DNA of 64,000 nt from assembly GCF_025960985.1 (NCBI RefSeq), contig NZ_JAOQMX010000004.1:62001-126000 (forward strand). Reading direction: 5' to 3'. The position numbers and the translations under genes were made by a program. Below are positions 34,893 to 43,007 of this stretch, one piece after another (position 1 is the first letter of the stretch; every line of letters begins with the position of its first letter). This DNA is from Flavobacterium psychraerolatum. GTDB taxonomy: Bacteria; Bacteroidota; Bacteroidia; Flavobacteriales; Flavobacteriaceae. The notes under the pieces were generated by a model. The model saw only the letters and a list, made by a program, of their open reading frames with translations. It searched no databases and was not told the origin of the DNA.

Positions 34893-35858
34893 ATGAAAAA
34901 GAAAATTTTACTTTTAGGAATAATGGCTTGCTCAATGACGATGTTAGCGCAATCCAAAGATGATTCTAGTGATAAAGGGTGGTACCTTAAACTTGGTGGG
35001 TCTTATTTTCTACAAACTGCAGCGACTGAATTTCCTGTAGTCGGTGGACAGTTACCAAATAGAGATGTTTATACAGGTACTTTGGGAGGTAATAAATTAG
35101 CTTCGAGAGAAAGTGTAACCGGATCCTTTGGAGCAGGTTTTAGAACTGGATTATCTGCAGGTTATAGATTTAACACACGTGTTGGAGTCGAAATGGGTGT
35201 GAATTATTATTCAAGTAATAGTAAAACGATGGCTGAAACTACCAATAGATTGATTTCGTACAATCCATTAACTAGTCCTGCCGCTACATATGTTGATTTT
35301 GAAGCTGAAGGAAAGATTCGAGCATTTGATTTATCACCTGCATTAGTTTTATTTTTAGGTAAATCTCATGGATTTGAACCATATACTAAAGTAGGCGTTA
35401 TTTTGCCGATCCACGGAACATTAGAAATTGATACAAATAGAGATTATACTACCTATGTTGGTGCAAATCCAGTAGCGGAAACAAAAGCATATTCTAAAGA
35501 TGTGATTAAGCCAAATCCAACACTTGGTTTCATGGCAACTTTGGGAACTTCTTATAAATTAGGGAAAAATCTATCTGCCTTTGCTGAATTAGAATATCGT
35601 AATTTTACGGTACATGGTAAAACTAAAGAAACTGAAATTTACACTGAAAATGGTGTGGATAAATTGAATACAACCACTAGTTTTAGGACAGCCTCTTATT
35701 CTGCTACACATACAAACTATGTGAGTAGATTAAATTCTACATCAAATAATAGTGAATACAATACAAATTCTGATTCTACAAAAGCAAAAGATGAATTAAG
35801 TTCTTACGTAGGAATTAGTGGTTTAGGATTAACATTAGGATTGAAATATAACCTATAA
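34893..35858 (+). CDS. Outer-membrane beta-barrel protein
   Basis: 321 residues with a signal peptide (MKKKILLLGIMACSMTMLAQ, cleavage after AQ). Repeated amphipathic strands follow, and the end ISGLGLTLGLKYNL has the strand pattern of outer-membrane barrels. Strands such as KGWYLKLGGSYFLQ, GLSAGYRFNTRVGVEMGVNY and PTLGFMATLGTSYKLG suggest 8-10 strands with Ser/Thr/Asn-rich extracellular loops. No enzyme motif or OmpA peptidoglycan-binding domain is present. The gene stands alone with long flanking spacers, as for an abundant or regulated surface protein. Confidence 0.8.
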   Translation: MKKKILLLGIMACSMTMLAQSKDDSSDKGWYLKLGGSYFLQTAATEFPVVGGQLPNRDVYTGTLGGNKLASRESVTGSFGAGFRTGLSAGYRFNTRVGVEMGVNYYSSNSKTMAETTNRLISYNPLTSPAATYVDFEAEGKIRAFDLSPALVLFLGKSHGFEPYTKVGVILPIHGTLEIDTNRDYTTYVGANPVAETKAYSKDVIKPNPTLGFMATLGTSYKLGKNLSAFAELEYRNFTVHGKTKETEIYTENGVDKLNTTTSFRTASYSATHTNYVSRLNSTSNNSEYNTNSDSTKAKDELSSYVGISGLGLTLGLKYNL

Positions 35859-36036
35859 TATTAAAATCTAGATTTTCTATCATTTTGGTTTTGAATTTAC
35901 TGTTATATAATGGTTGATATTATCTTGGTTGAGCGCATTCGAAATCTTATTCTGTCGAATAGTAAATAATCTCGACTTCGCTCGATTTGATATAATTAAA
36001 AACAGTAAATTCAATGATTAAATAGTATTATACTAT

Positions 36037-36078
36037 AAAAAAGGCTGCCCGAAAAGTTATTTTTTGGCAGCCTTTTTT
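36037..36078 (+). terminator. Terminator of the beta-barrel gene
   Basis: AAAAAAGGCTGCC and GGCAGCCTTTTTT form a 13-bp stem with a 16-base loop. Confidence 0.8.
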
Positions 36079-36172
36079 GATAGATTAAATGTCCTGTTGT
36101 TTTTATTTTATAGATAGTTGTTTGATCAAAACCAAACAACTTTTTACTTAAAGAAAGGATTCACTTTCATAA

Positions 36173-36208
36173 AAAAATCCGTCTTAGCGTGAGCCGAGAC
36201 GGATTTTT
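36173..36208 (-). terminator. Terminator of pyk
   Basis: Stem AAAAATCCGTCT / AGACGGATTTTT with a 12-base loop; read on the minus strand it ends in T residues, 29 bp beyond the pyk stop. Confidence 0.85.
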
Positions 36209-36236
36209 AAAATTTAGTTCAAGTTTAATCTTATAA

Positions 36237-37667
36237 TTATTCTATTTCAGAAACTCTTAAGGTGTTAACCATACCTTTATCTTTGATTGGCATTGCTGCA
36301 AGGTTGATTAAGAAATCTCCAGCTTCAACAAGACCTGATGCTTTTACAATATTATTTACATCTGTTACCGTGTCATCTGTACTTGTGTCTTGGTTATAGT
36401 AGAAAGTTTTAACTCCCCATAATAAACTCAATTGAGTAAGGATTCTTTTGTTTGGAGTAAATACTAAAATGTGAGCATTTGGTCTCCAAGCAGAAACTTG
36501 GAAAGCAGTATATCCACTATTTGTCATTGTACAAATTGCTTTAGCACCAATAGTATTGGCGATAAGAGCAGCTTGACGACAAATTGTTTTAGTAATAAAA
36601 CGTTTTGTTCTAATTTGTGCCGTGTTTTGTGGAACTTGAATTAGCGGAGAGTTCTCTACTGCTTCAATGATTTGAGTCATTTTTTGGATAACTTGTACTG
36701 GATAATTACCAGCAGCAGTTTCTCCAGAAAGCATTACAGCATCAGCACCATCCATTACAGAGTTAGCAACGTCATTTACTTCAGCTCTTGTAGGAGTTAA
36801 ACTTGTGATCATTGTTTCCATCATTTGTGTTGCCACAATTACAGGGATACGAGCCATTTTCGCTCTACGGATTAAGTCTTTTTGTACCAAAGGTACTTCA
36901 TGAGCAGGAAGTTCAACCCCTAGATCTCCACGCGCTACCATTAAGGCGTCACAGTAAGCTACAATTTTGTCCATGTTTTCAAGTGCTTCTGGCATCTCGA
37001 TTTTGGCAATAATTGGAATTTTAACGTCTGAATGTTCAGCAATTAAATCTTGTAAGTCTTTTAAATCTTGTGGTGTTTTTACAAAAGAAAGAGCAATCCA
37101 GTCTACTTTTTGCCCAATAGCAAAAATAGCATCTGCAATATCTTTTTCTGTCAATGCAGGAAGTGAAATTTTTGTATTAGGAAGGTTAACTCCTTTTTTA
37201 GATTTCAATTCTCCACCTTGTATAACTTTAGCAATAACTTCTGTTTTCTTGTCTGTAGAAACAATTTCAAAAATTAATTTACCATCATCAAGTAGTATTC
37301 TTTCTCCTTCATTTACATCGTTAGGGAAGTTTTTGTATTTCATAAAAACTCTACTAGCAGTTCCTATTACTTCTTCAGCAGTTGTGAAAGTGATTAGATC
37401 ACCATCGTTTACAACTATACCATCTTCCATAACTCCTACACGAAGTTTAGGTCCTTGTAAATCTCCTAATATTGCAGTTGAATAACCAAATTCTTCATTA
37501 AGACTTCTGATTATGTTTATTTTTTCTTTTACACCTTCGTAGTCTGCATGAGAAAAATTAATTCTGAAGACATTTACTCCAGCATCGATCATGTCTTTAA
37601 TGATTTCTCTTGTGCTACATGCTGGTCCTAGTGTGGCTACAATTTTAGTTTTTTTGTTTGTACTCAT
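36237..37667 (-). CDS. pyk: Pyruvate kinase
   Basis: 476 residues, converting phosphoenolpyruvate and ADP to pyruvate and ATP. N-terminal TKIVATLGPAC, RINFSHADYEGV, GDLQGPKLRVG, the active-site Lys in PIIAKIEMPEAL and VARGDLGVELP, and VIVATQMMETM are all present; a C-terminal allosteric domain of normal size follows. It starts 5 bp after the IPExxxVDY gene and is last in a minus-strand block that begins with acpP. Its own terminator follows. Confidence 0.97.
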   Translation of the reverse strand: MSTNKKTKIVATLGPACSTREIIKDMIDAGVNVFRINFSHADYEGVKEKINIIRSLNEEFGYSTAILGDLQGPKLRVGVMEDGIVVNDGDLITFTTAEEVIGTASRVFMKYKNFPNDVNEGERILLDDGKLIFEIVSTDKKTEVIAKVIQGGELKSKKGVNLPNTKISLPALTEKDIADAIFAIGQKVDWIALSFVKTPQDLKDLQDLIAEHSDVKIPIIAKIEMPEALENMDKIVAYCDALMVARGDLGVELPAHEVPLVQKDLIRRAKMARIPVIVATQMMETMITSLTPTRAEVNDVANSVMDGADAVMLSGETAAGNYPVQVIQKMTQIIEAVENSPLIQVPQNTAQIRTKRFITKTICRQAALIANTIGAKAICTMTNSGYTAFQVSAWRPNAHILVFTPNKRILTQLSLLWGVKTFYYNQDTSTDDTVTDVNNIVKASGLVEAGDFLINLAAMPIKDKGMVNTLRVSEIE

Positions 37668-37672
37668 TGTTG

Positions 37673-38161
37673 TTAGAAAATTAAATTGTTTTTTGATTTA
37701 ATTTGATTTGTATCCACAGCATAAGCTGTTTCTATCTCCTCAATTGTATTTAGTTTTTGTTTTATTTTGTCGACGTCAATTGTGTCGTTTATATTTTCAA
37801 TTTTTAAAAAATAATCTGCCTTTTTGAATTCAGGTAGTAAATATACCTTGGTGGCGACTTCTATACTTGTATTCGAAAACAAATCATGTGTTACTTCACT
37901 ATTTTGTTGAACAGTTTCATTTATGTTTTGTATTAAGTTCCAATCTACATCATTTTCATCATCATAATAATAGAATCTAGAAAACTGTGTGTCACCGCCT
38001 TTGCTATGTATATGAACTTCATCTTTACTCATGCTCAAATTAATGGGCAGCCTTTGATTGATAAAATAAGCCAATCTATAATTTTCCAAGGAAGTACGAA
38101 TAGCTATTAGATAATAATCTATTTCGTCAAATTCACCAATATCTAATTTATGAATCGCCAT
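37673..38161 (-). CDS. IPExxxVDY family protein
   Basis: 162 residues, no signal peptide, acidic. The opening MAIHKLDIGEFDEIDYYLIA and the segment LENYRLAYFINQRLPINL match a family restricted to Bacteroidota that is usually found next to pyk and rnc, as here. The name-giving motif is not strictly kept. The function is unknown; it starts 114 bp downstream of the rnc stop and ends 5 bp before pyk, suggesting co-expression with pyk. Confidence 0.8.
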   Translation of the reverse strand: MAIHKLDIGEFDEIDYYLIAIRTSLENYRLAYFINQRLPINLSMSKDEVHIHSKGGDTQFSRFYYYDDENDVDWNLIQNINETVQQNSEVTHDLFSNTSIEVATKVYLLPEFKKADYFLKIENINDTIDVDKIKQKLNTIEEIETAYAVDTNQIKSKNNLIF

Positions 38162-38274
38162 AATGATTTCAAATCAAGATGTAAATATACCATTTCTATC
38201 TAAGTAAAAGTACTGGCATTGTAATGATTTCGATATTTTACAAACGCAAACGTTGTAGTTTTGGTTGATAAATC

Positions 38275-39018
38275 CTACTTTTTGTCTATTTGGGACTGAA
38301 AAGCGAAATAAGCACGTTGTGATGCTTTTTCTTCAGCCTTCTTTTTTGAGGTTGCTCTTGCTTTGGCAATAACCTTATCATCAATGCTTAATTTTACTCC
38401 AAAGAGACGTTGTCCGTCGATGGCATTGTCTTCAAAAATGTCATAGTGAAAGATTTTCTTTTCCTTCTGGCACCATTCAATTACCAAGCTTTTATAGCTG
38501 ATTACTTTGCCTTCTAGTCTCGAAATATCTACATAAGGATCTACAACTCTTTTTTGTATGAATTTTTCACAATAGACATAGCCTTTGTCAATAGATATTG
38601 CTCCCACGAGAGATTCAAATATATTACCGTGTATGTTTTCTCCAAAATGATTTAAAGGGACTTTGCTGTTTACAAATTGTATCAGATTTAAATCTTTTCC
38701 TAGTTCGTTTAAATGTTCTCTACTTACAATCTTAGATCGCATTTTAGTTAGGTATCCTTCATCACCAAGAGGTGCTTTTTCAAACAAATAGGCAGCAATA
38801 ACCGCACTTAACATGGCGTCTCCCAAAAACTCCAAACGTTCGTAGTTGATGGGATTTCCGTCTGCCGTTAATTTATTTACAGATCGATGTGTGAACGCTT
38901 TTTTATAATGTTCAATATTTTGAGGCTCAAATCCGATTATTTTTTTAATAGCATCAAAAAAAATCCCGTCTTCATTTGAACGACGGGATTTAGAAAATAT
39001 TTGTTTAAAAATACTCAT
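38275..39018 (-). CDS. rnc: Ribonuclease III
   Basis: 247 residues from the ATG at 39018 (MSIFKQIFSKSRRSNEDG). A longer frame exists but would overlap fabF. The RNase III signature YERLEFLGDAML carries the catalytic Glu and Asp residues, and GNIFESLVGAISID supplies the second acidic cluster. The double-stranded RNA-binding domain starts near KVISYKSLVIEW. It processes rRNA precursors and structured mRNAs. It lies 8 bp behind fabF, an arrangement widely kept in Bacteroidota. Confidence 0.95.
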   Translation of the reverse strand: MSIFKQIFSKSRRSNEDGIFFDAIKKIIGFEPQNIEHYKKAFTHRSVNKLTADGNPINYERLEFLGDAMLSAVIAAYLFEKAPLGDEGYLTKMRSKIVSREHLNELGKDLNLIQFVNSKVPLNHFGENIHGNIFESLVGAISIDKGYVYCEKFIQKRVVDPYVDISRLEGKVISYKSLVIEWCQKEKKIFHYDIFEDNAIDGQRLFGVKLSIDDKVIAKARATSKKKAEEKASQRAYFAFQSQIDKK

Positions 39019-39026
39019 CGTAAAAA

Positions 39027-40280
39027 TTACAATTCTAATTTTTTCATCAAAACACACGCATTGTGTCCGCCAAAACCAAAAGTATTACTCATTACTACTT
39101 TCATATCCCTTTTTTGAGGTTCGTTAAAAGTGAAATTTAATTTTTGGTCGATGTTTTCGTCATCTGTAAAATGATTGATAGTTGGAGGAACAATTCCGTA
39201 TTTCATAGAAAGAATTGTAGAAATCGTTTCAACAGCTCCAGCGGCACCTAGTAAATGGCCTGTCATTGATTTTGTTGAATTCAAGTTCATTGTGTATGCA
39301 TGGTCTCCAAAGACCTGTAGGATTGCTTTTGATTCGGCTAAATCTCCAAGAGGAGTTGAAGTTCCGTGCATATTTACACCATCAACATCAGTTGGTTTTA
39401 AACCTGCATCTCTCAAGCAGTTCAACATTACATTTCTCGCTCCGATTCCTTCTGGGTGAGGAGCTGTAATATGGTGTGCGTCTGCAGACATTCCACCACC
39501 ACCTACTTCACAGTAGATCGTTGCTCCACGAGCAATTGCATGTTCGTATTCTTCTAATATTAAAGCTCCAGCTCCTTCGCCTAAAACAAATCCATCTCTG
39601 TCTTTGTCCATTGGTCTTGAAGCAGTTTTTGGATCATCATTTCTTGTTGATAAAGCATGCATGGCATTAAAACCTCCCATTCCTGCAATTGTTACAGCGG
39701 CTTCAGAACCACCTGTTACCATAATATCGGCATGACCTAAACGGATATAATTGAATGCATCAATGATAGCGTTTGTAGAAGAAGCACAAGCTGAAACTGT
39801 ACCAAAGTTTGGCCCTCTAAAGCCATATTTGATCGAAATATGCCCACAAGCAATATCACCAATCATTTTTGGAATAAAGAAAGGATTGAATTTTGGTGTA
39901 CCATCTCCTGCGGCAAAGTTCAATACTTCGATTTGAAAAGTTTCAAGTCCACCAATTCCAGATCCCCAGATCACACCAGCACGATCTTTATCGATGGTGT
40001 CAAGGTCAAAGTTAGCATCTTTCATTGCTTCCGCTGCTGAAACCACCGCATATTGTGCGTAACGGTCCATTCTTCGGGCTTCTTTTCTGTCAATAAAATC
40101 TTCTACATTAAAGTTTTTTAACTCACATGCAAATTTGGTTTTGAATTTTGAAGCATCAAAATAAGTAATAGGAGCAGCACCGCTAACTCCATTTATAAGT
40201 GCATTCCAAAACTCTTCAACAGTATTTCCTATTGGAGTAAGAGCACCTAAACCTGTAACAACAACTCGCCTTAATTCCAT
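39027..40280 (-). CDS. fabF: Beta-ketoacyl-ACP synthase II
   Basis: 417 residues, condensing malonyl-ACP with acyl-ACP in fatty acid elongation. The nucleophile Cys is in SACASSTNAI (near residue 164). The two active-site histidines are in MHGTSTPLGD and GHLLGAAGAVE, and the C-terminal NTFGFGGHNA is present. The gene lies 182 bp after acpP, with two hairpins between them, and 8 bp before rnc. The acpP-fabF-rnc order is the usual one. Confidence 0.97.
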   Translation of the reverse strand: MELRRVVVTGLGALTPIGNTVEEFWNALINGVSGAAPITYFDASKFKTKFACELKNFNVEDFIDRKEARRMDRYAQYAVVSAAEAMKDANFDLDTIDKDRAGVIWGSGIGGLETFQIEVLNFAAGDGTPKFNPFFIPKMIGDIACGHISIKYGFRGPNFGTVSACASSTNAIIDAFNYIRLGHADIMVTGGSEAAVTIAGMGGFNAMHALSTRNDDPKTASRPMDKDRDGFVLGEGAGALILEEYEHAIARGATIYCEVGGGGMSADAHHITAPHPEGIGARNVMLNCLRDAGLKPTDVDGVNMHGTSTPLGDLAESKAILQVFGDHAYTMNLNSTKSMTGHLLGAAGAVETISTILSMKYGIVPPTINHFTDDENIDQKLNFTFNEPQKRDMKVVMSNTFGFGGHNACVLMKKLEL

Positions 40281-40313
40281 AACTTTATATTTTAGTGACT
40301 TTTAACAAAAAAA

Positions 40314-40357
40314 ACCCACTCTTTTTTTTACTGTATTGTTACAAAAAAGCAGTGGGT
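40314..40357 (-). promoter_or_regulatory. Hairpin in the fabF leader
   Basis: ACCCACT and AGTGGGT, extended by T-rich and A-rich arms, form a hairpin 34 bp upstream of the fabF ATG. It may act on mRNA processing or read-through from acpP. Confidence 0.5.
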
Positions 40358-40421
40358 AATAATTGTATATACCTTTATTGATTGAAATTCAATCTGGATT
40401 ACATAATTTTTAAATAATAAA

Positions 40422-40453
40422 ACACCCGTATACATGTAAATGTATACGGGTGT
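40422..40453 (-). terminator. Hairpin between acpP and fabF
   Basis: A perfect 14-bp stem ACACCCGTATACAT / ATGTATACGGGTGT with loop GTAA lies 9 bp beyond the acpP stop. The T run on the minus side is weak, so it may be a partial terminator or a 3'-end stabiliser that keeps acpP mRNA in excess over fabF. Confidence 0.75.
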
Positions 40454-40461
40454 AAAATTTA

Positions 40462-40698
40462 TTATTTTTTAGCTTCTTCGATATAAGAAATAGCTTGACC
40501 AACAGTAGCAATGTTCTCTGCTTGATCATCTGGAATTTGGATATCAAATTCTTTTTCGAATTCCATAATAAGCTCAACTGTGTCTAATGAATCAGCTCCT
40601 AGATCATTAGTGAAGCTTGCTTCTGTTACAACTTCGTTTTCGTCAACGCCTAATTTGTCTACGATAATCGCTTTTACTCTTGATGCAATGTCTGACAT
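40462..40698 (-). CDS. acpP: Acyl carrier protein
   Basis: 78 residues, very acidic four-helix protein that carries acyl chains on a 4'-phosphopantetheine. The attachment site is Ser37 in [10 protein letters not shown], followed by the recognition helix [14 protein letters not shown]. It heads the minus-strand block and has a canonical promoter at 40729-40757. Confidence 0.98.
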   Translation of the reverse strand: MSDIASRVKAIIVDKLGVDENEVVTEASFTNDLGADSLDTVELIMEFEKEFDIQIPDDQAENIATVGQAISYIEEAKK

Positions 40699-40728
40699 AA
40701 TCTTTAATTTTAGAATTTAATTTGACCG

Positions 40729-40757
40729 CAAAAATAAAAAACTTTATTTTAAAACAA
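40729..40757 (-). promoter_or_regulatory. Promoter of acpP
   Basis: On the minus strand TTG (40755-40757) and TATTTTTG (40729-40736) are spaced by 18 bases, an excellent match to the Bacteroidota -33/-7 promoter, 30 bp upstream of the ATG. Confidence 0.8.
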
Positions 40758-40875
40758 TCAATATGTGAATAAATGTGTCAGCTAATTTATAAAATAAATT
40801 CAAACAAAGACATGATTTAGTTATTTGTTTTCATTTTTTATTCCGTTTTTTGTGCTTTAATTAATTGTGTGAATA

Positions 40876-41448
40876 ATGAGAAAAATTGTGATTTTTGCTT
40901 CAGGTTCTGGCTCAAACGCTGAAAATATTATAAAATATTTCAATATTAATGATGAAGCTACTGTTGTAGGAGTGTTTACAAATAACCCTAATGCGGGAGT
41001 GATTGAACGTGTAAAGAAATATAACATTCAGGTTGAAGTTTTTTCTAAATCCCAGTTATTTGAAAGTGAATTTTTACAAAAAATAGCACTACTGCAACCG
41101 GATTTAATTGTTTTGGCTGGTTTTTTATTGAAATTTCCCGAAAATATTATTGCAGACTATCCTAATAGAGTCGTTAATATACATCCTGCATTGTTGCCAA
41201 AATATGGTGGGAAGGGGATGTATGGTATGAATGTTCATAGAGCGGTTGTAGAGAATAAAGAAAAGGAATCGGGTATCACAATTCATTACGTAAATGAGAA
41301 TTATGATGAAGGTGGTGTGATTTTTCAGAAAAGCTTTCAGGTAGCTGGAGATGATTCAGCTGAAGATGTAGCGACAAAAATTCATGAGTTAGAGTTTAAA
41401 TATTTCCCAGAAGTTATTGCAGGATTATTAGAATTAAAAACAAAGTAA
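40876..41448 (+). CDS. purN: Phosphoribosylglycinamide formyltransferase
   Basis: 190 residues; transfers formyl from 10-formyl-THF to GAR in purine synthesis. The start IVIFASGSGSNAENII holds the phosphate loop. NIHPALLPKYGGKGMYG holds the catalytic Asn/His region, and TIHYVNENYDEGGVIF the catalytic Asp. It is divergent from acpP and followed 5 bp later by rnhA, in a run that ends with another purine gene (an amidophosphoribosyltransferase). Confidence 0.96.
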   Translation: MRKIVIFASGSGSNAENIIKYFNINDEATVVGVFTNNPNAGVIERVKKYNIQVEVFSKSQLFESEFLQKIALLQPDLIVLAGFLLKFPENIIADYPNRVVNIHPALLPKYGGKGMYGMNVHRAVVENKEKESGITIHYVNENYDEGGVIFQKSFQVAGDDSAEDVATKIHELEFKYFPEVIAGLLELKTK

Positions 41449-41453
41449 GTATA

Positions 41454-41933
41454 ATGAGTTATGATGTCCTTATATATACCGACGGTGCAGCCAAAGGAAA
41501 CCCTGGTAATGGAGGTTATGGTGTGGTAATGGAAAAAGCAGGGACACCTTATAAAAAGGAATTCTTTGAAGGTTTTCGACATACGACCAATAACCGTATG
41601 GAATTGTTGGGTGTAATTGTTGGGTTGGAAAAGTTGAAAAACCCTAAAACAAAAGTTTTGGTTGTTTCAGATTCAAAATACGTTATTGATTCTGTAGTTA
41701 AAAAGTGGGTGTTTGGATGGGAGAAAAAAGGATTTGTAGGGAAGAAAAATCCAGACCTATGGAAACGTTTTTTGATTGTTTATCGTAAACACCAAATTGA
41801 TTTTAAATGGGTTAAAGGTCATAATAATCATCCTCAAAATGAAAGATGTGATGAATTGGCAGTGATGGCATCGCAAACTAAACCACTTTCAATCGATGCT
41901 TTTTATGAGAAAGAAGGAACGAAATTTTTATAG
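41454..41933 (+). CDS. rnhA: Ribonuclease H
   Basis: 159 residues, type 1 RNase H that cleaves RNA in RNA-DNA hybrids. The four catalytic acids are recognisable: Asp in YTDGAAKGNPG, Glu in NNRMELLGV, Asp in VVSDSKYV and Asp in NERCDELA. A basic-protrusion-like helix (VVKKWVFGWEKKGFVGKKN) helps substrate binding. It is coupled to purN with a 5-bp gap. Confidence 0.95.
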   Translation: MSYDVLIYTDGAAKGNPGNGGYGVVMEKAGTPYKKEFFEGFRHTTNNRMELLGVIVGLEKLKNPKTKVLVVSDSKYVIDSVVKKWVFGWEKKGFVGKKNPDLWKRFLIVYRKHQIDFKWVKGHNNHPQNERCDELAVMASQTKPLSIDAFYEKEGTKFL

Positions 41934-41975
41934 AAACTTTAAAGTTAGAAACTTTAAAACTTCTAAACTAAAGTT

Positions 41976-41983
41976 TATCTTTG
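41976..41983 (+). promoter_or_regulatory. -7 box of the PfkB kinase gene
   Basis: TATCTTTG, perfect TAnnTTTG, 23 bp before the ATG at 42007. Confidence 0.65.
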
Positions 41984-42006
41984 CACCTTAATTCGAAATT
42001 CGCAAA

Positions 42007-42930
42007 ATGAACAAATTATTGATTGTTGGAACAGTCGCTTTCGACGCCATTGAAACTCCTTTTGGAAAAACTGATAAAATATTAGGGGGCGCGGGAACTT
42101 ATATAGGTCTTTCGGCTGCTTTTTTTAATTTACAATCTGCTATTGTTTCTGTTGTAGGAGATGATTTTCCACAGGAATATTTAGATTTATTAACCTCAAG
42201 AAATATTGATATTTCTGGACTTGAAGTGGTTAAGGGTGGAAAAACATTTTTTTGGAGTGGACGCTACCACAATGATTTAAATTCTAGAGATACTTTGGAT
42301 ACACAATTAAATGTGTTAGCAGATTTTCAACCAAAAGTTCCAGAAAATTATAAGAATGCCGATGTTGTGATGTTAGGGAACTTACATCCATTAGTACAAA
42401 GCGGAGTTTTGGATCAATTGATTTCAAAACCAAAATTAATAGTTTTGGATACGATGAATTTCTGGATGGATTGTGCTTTGCCAGAATTATTAGAAGTTAT
42501 AAAAAGAGTAGATGTAATCACCATCAATGATGAAGAAGCTAGACAGCTCTCTGGTGAATATTCATTGGTTAAAGCAGCTGCCAAAATTCAAAAAATGGGA
42601 CCTCAGTATGTGGTGATCAAAAAAGGAGAACATGGAGCGCTATTGTTTCATAATGAGGAAGTGTTCTTTGCTCCAGCATTACCGTTAGAAGAAGTTTTTG
42701 ATCCAACAGGGGCAGGAGATACTTTTGCAGGAGGATTTACAGGGTACATTACACAGAGTAAAAATGTATCTTTTGAGAATATGAAAAATGCAATCATCTA
42801 TGGTTCAAATCTCGCTTCCTTTAGTGTAGAGAAATTTGGTACAGAACGAATGGTTGATTTAGATAAAAAAGAAGTTGTTGCGAGATTGAAGCGATTTAAA
42901 TCCTTGACACAATTTGATATAGAATTATAA
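42007..42930 (+). CDS. PfkB family carbohydrate/nucleoside kinase
   Basis: 307 residues of the ribokinase fold. An N-terminal Gly-rich segment ILGGAGTYIGLSAAFF contacts the substrate. The C-terminal anion hole and catalytic base lie in DPTGAGDTFAGGF, and TINDEEARQLSG is the PfkB middle signature. The substrate is unclear: sugar, ribose or nucleoside are all possible. It sits between rnhA and an amidophosphoribosyltransferase gene, which hints at ribose or purine metabolism. A short GC hairpin (AAAGTCCC / GGGGCTTT near 42937-42959) with T run follows. Confidence 0.88.
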   Translation: MNKLLIVGTVAFDAIETPFGKTDKILGGAGTYIGLSAAFFNLQSAIVSVVGDDFPQEYLDLLTSRNIDISGLEVVKGGKTFFWSGRYHNDLNSRDTLDTQLNVLADFQPKVPENYKNADVVMLGNLHPLVQSGVLDQLISKPKLIVLDTMNFWMDCALPELLEVIKRVDVITINDEEARQLSGEYSLVKAAAKIQKMGPQYVVIKKGEHGALLFHNEEVFFAPALPLEEVFDPTGAGDTFAGGFTGYITQSKNVSFENMKNAIIYGSNLASFSVEKFGTERMVDLDKKEVVARLKRFKSLTQFDIEL

Positions 42931-42936
42931 TGCTTT

Positions 42937-42963
42937 AAAGTCCCATAAACGGGGCTTTTTTGT
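42937..42963 (+). terminator. Terminator of the PfkB kinase gene
   Basis: AAAGTCCC-ATAAAC-GGGGCTTT (one G-T pair) followed by T residues, 6 bp after the stop. Confidence 0.75.
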
Positions 42964-43007
42964 TTTATAGATGATTTTTTAAATAATAATACTACAAATA
43001 TACTGCA

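Larger units (their letters stand above)
35859..36236. other. Intergenic region with two terminators
   Basis: There is no gene in 378 bp between convergent genes. Besides the terminators at 36037-36078 and 36173-36208 it holds the imperfect palindrome CTCGACTTCGCTCGA near 35971. Confidence 0.6.

Noticed and set aside
35960-35990. CTCGACTTCGCTCGA palindrome as an operator
   Set aside because: It is a single copy, far from any start codon, between convergent genes.
36967-37485. Long plus-strand frame opposite pyk
   Set aside because: It is a shadow of a strongly conserved pyruvate kinase gene; no independent start or promoter.
39175-39459. Plus-strand frames opposite fabF
   Set aside because: They are antisense shadows of fabF, which has all catalytic motifs.
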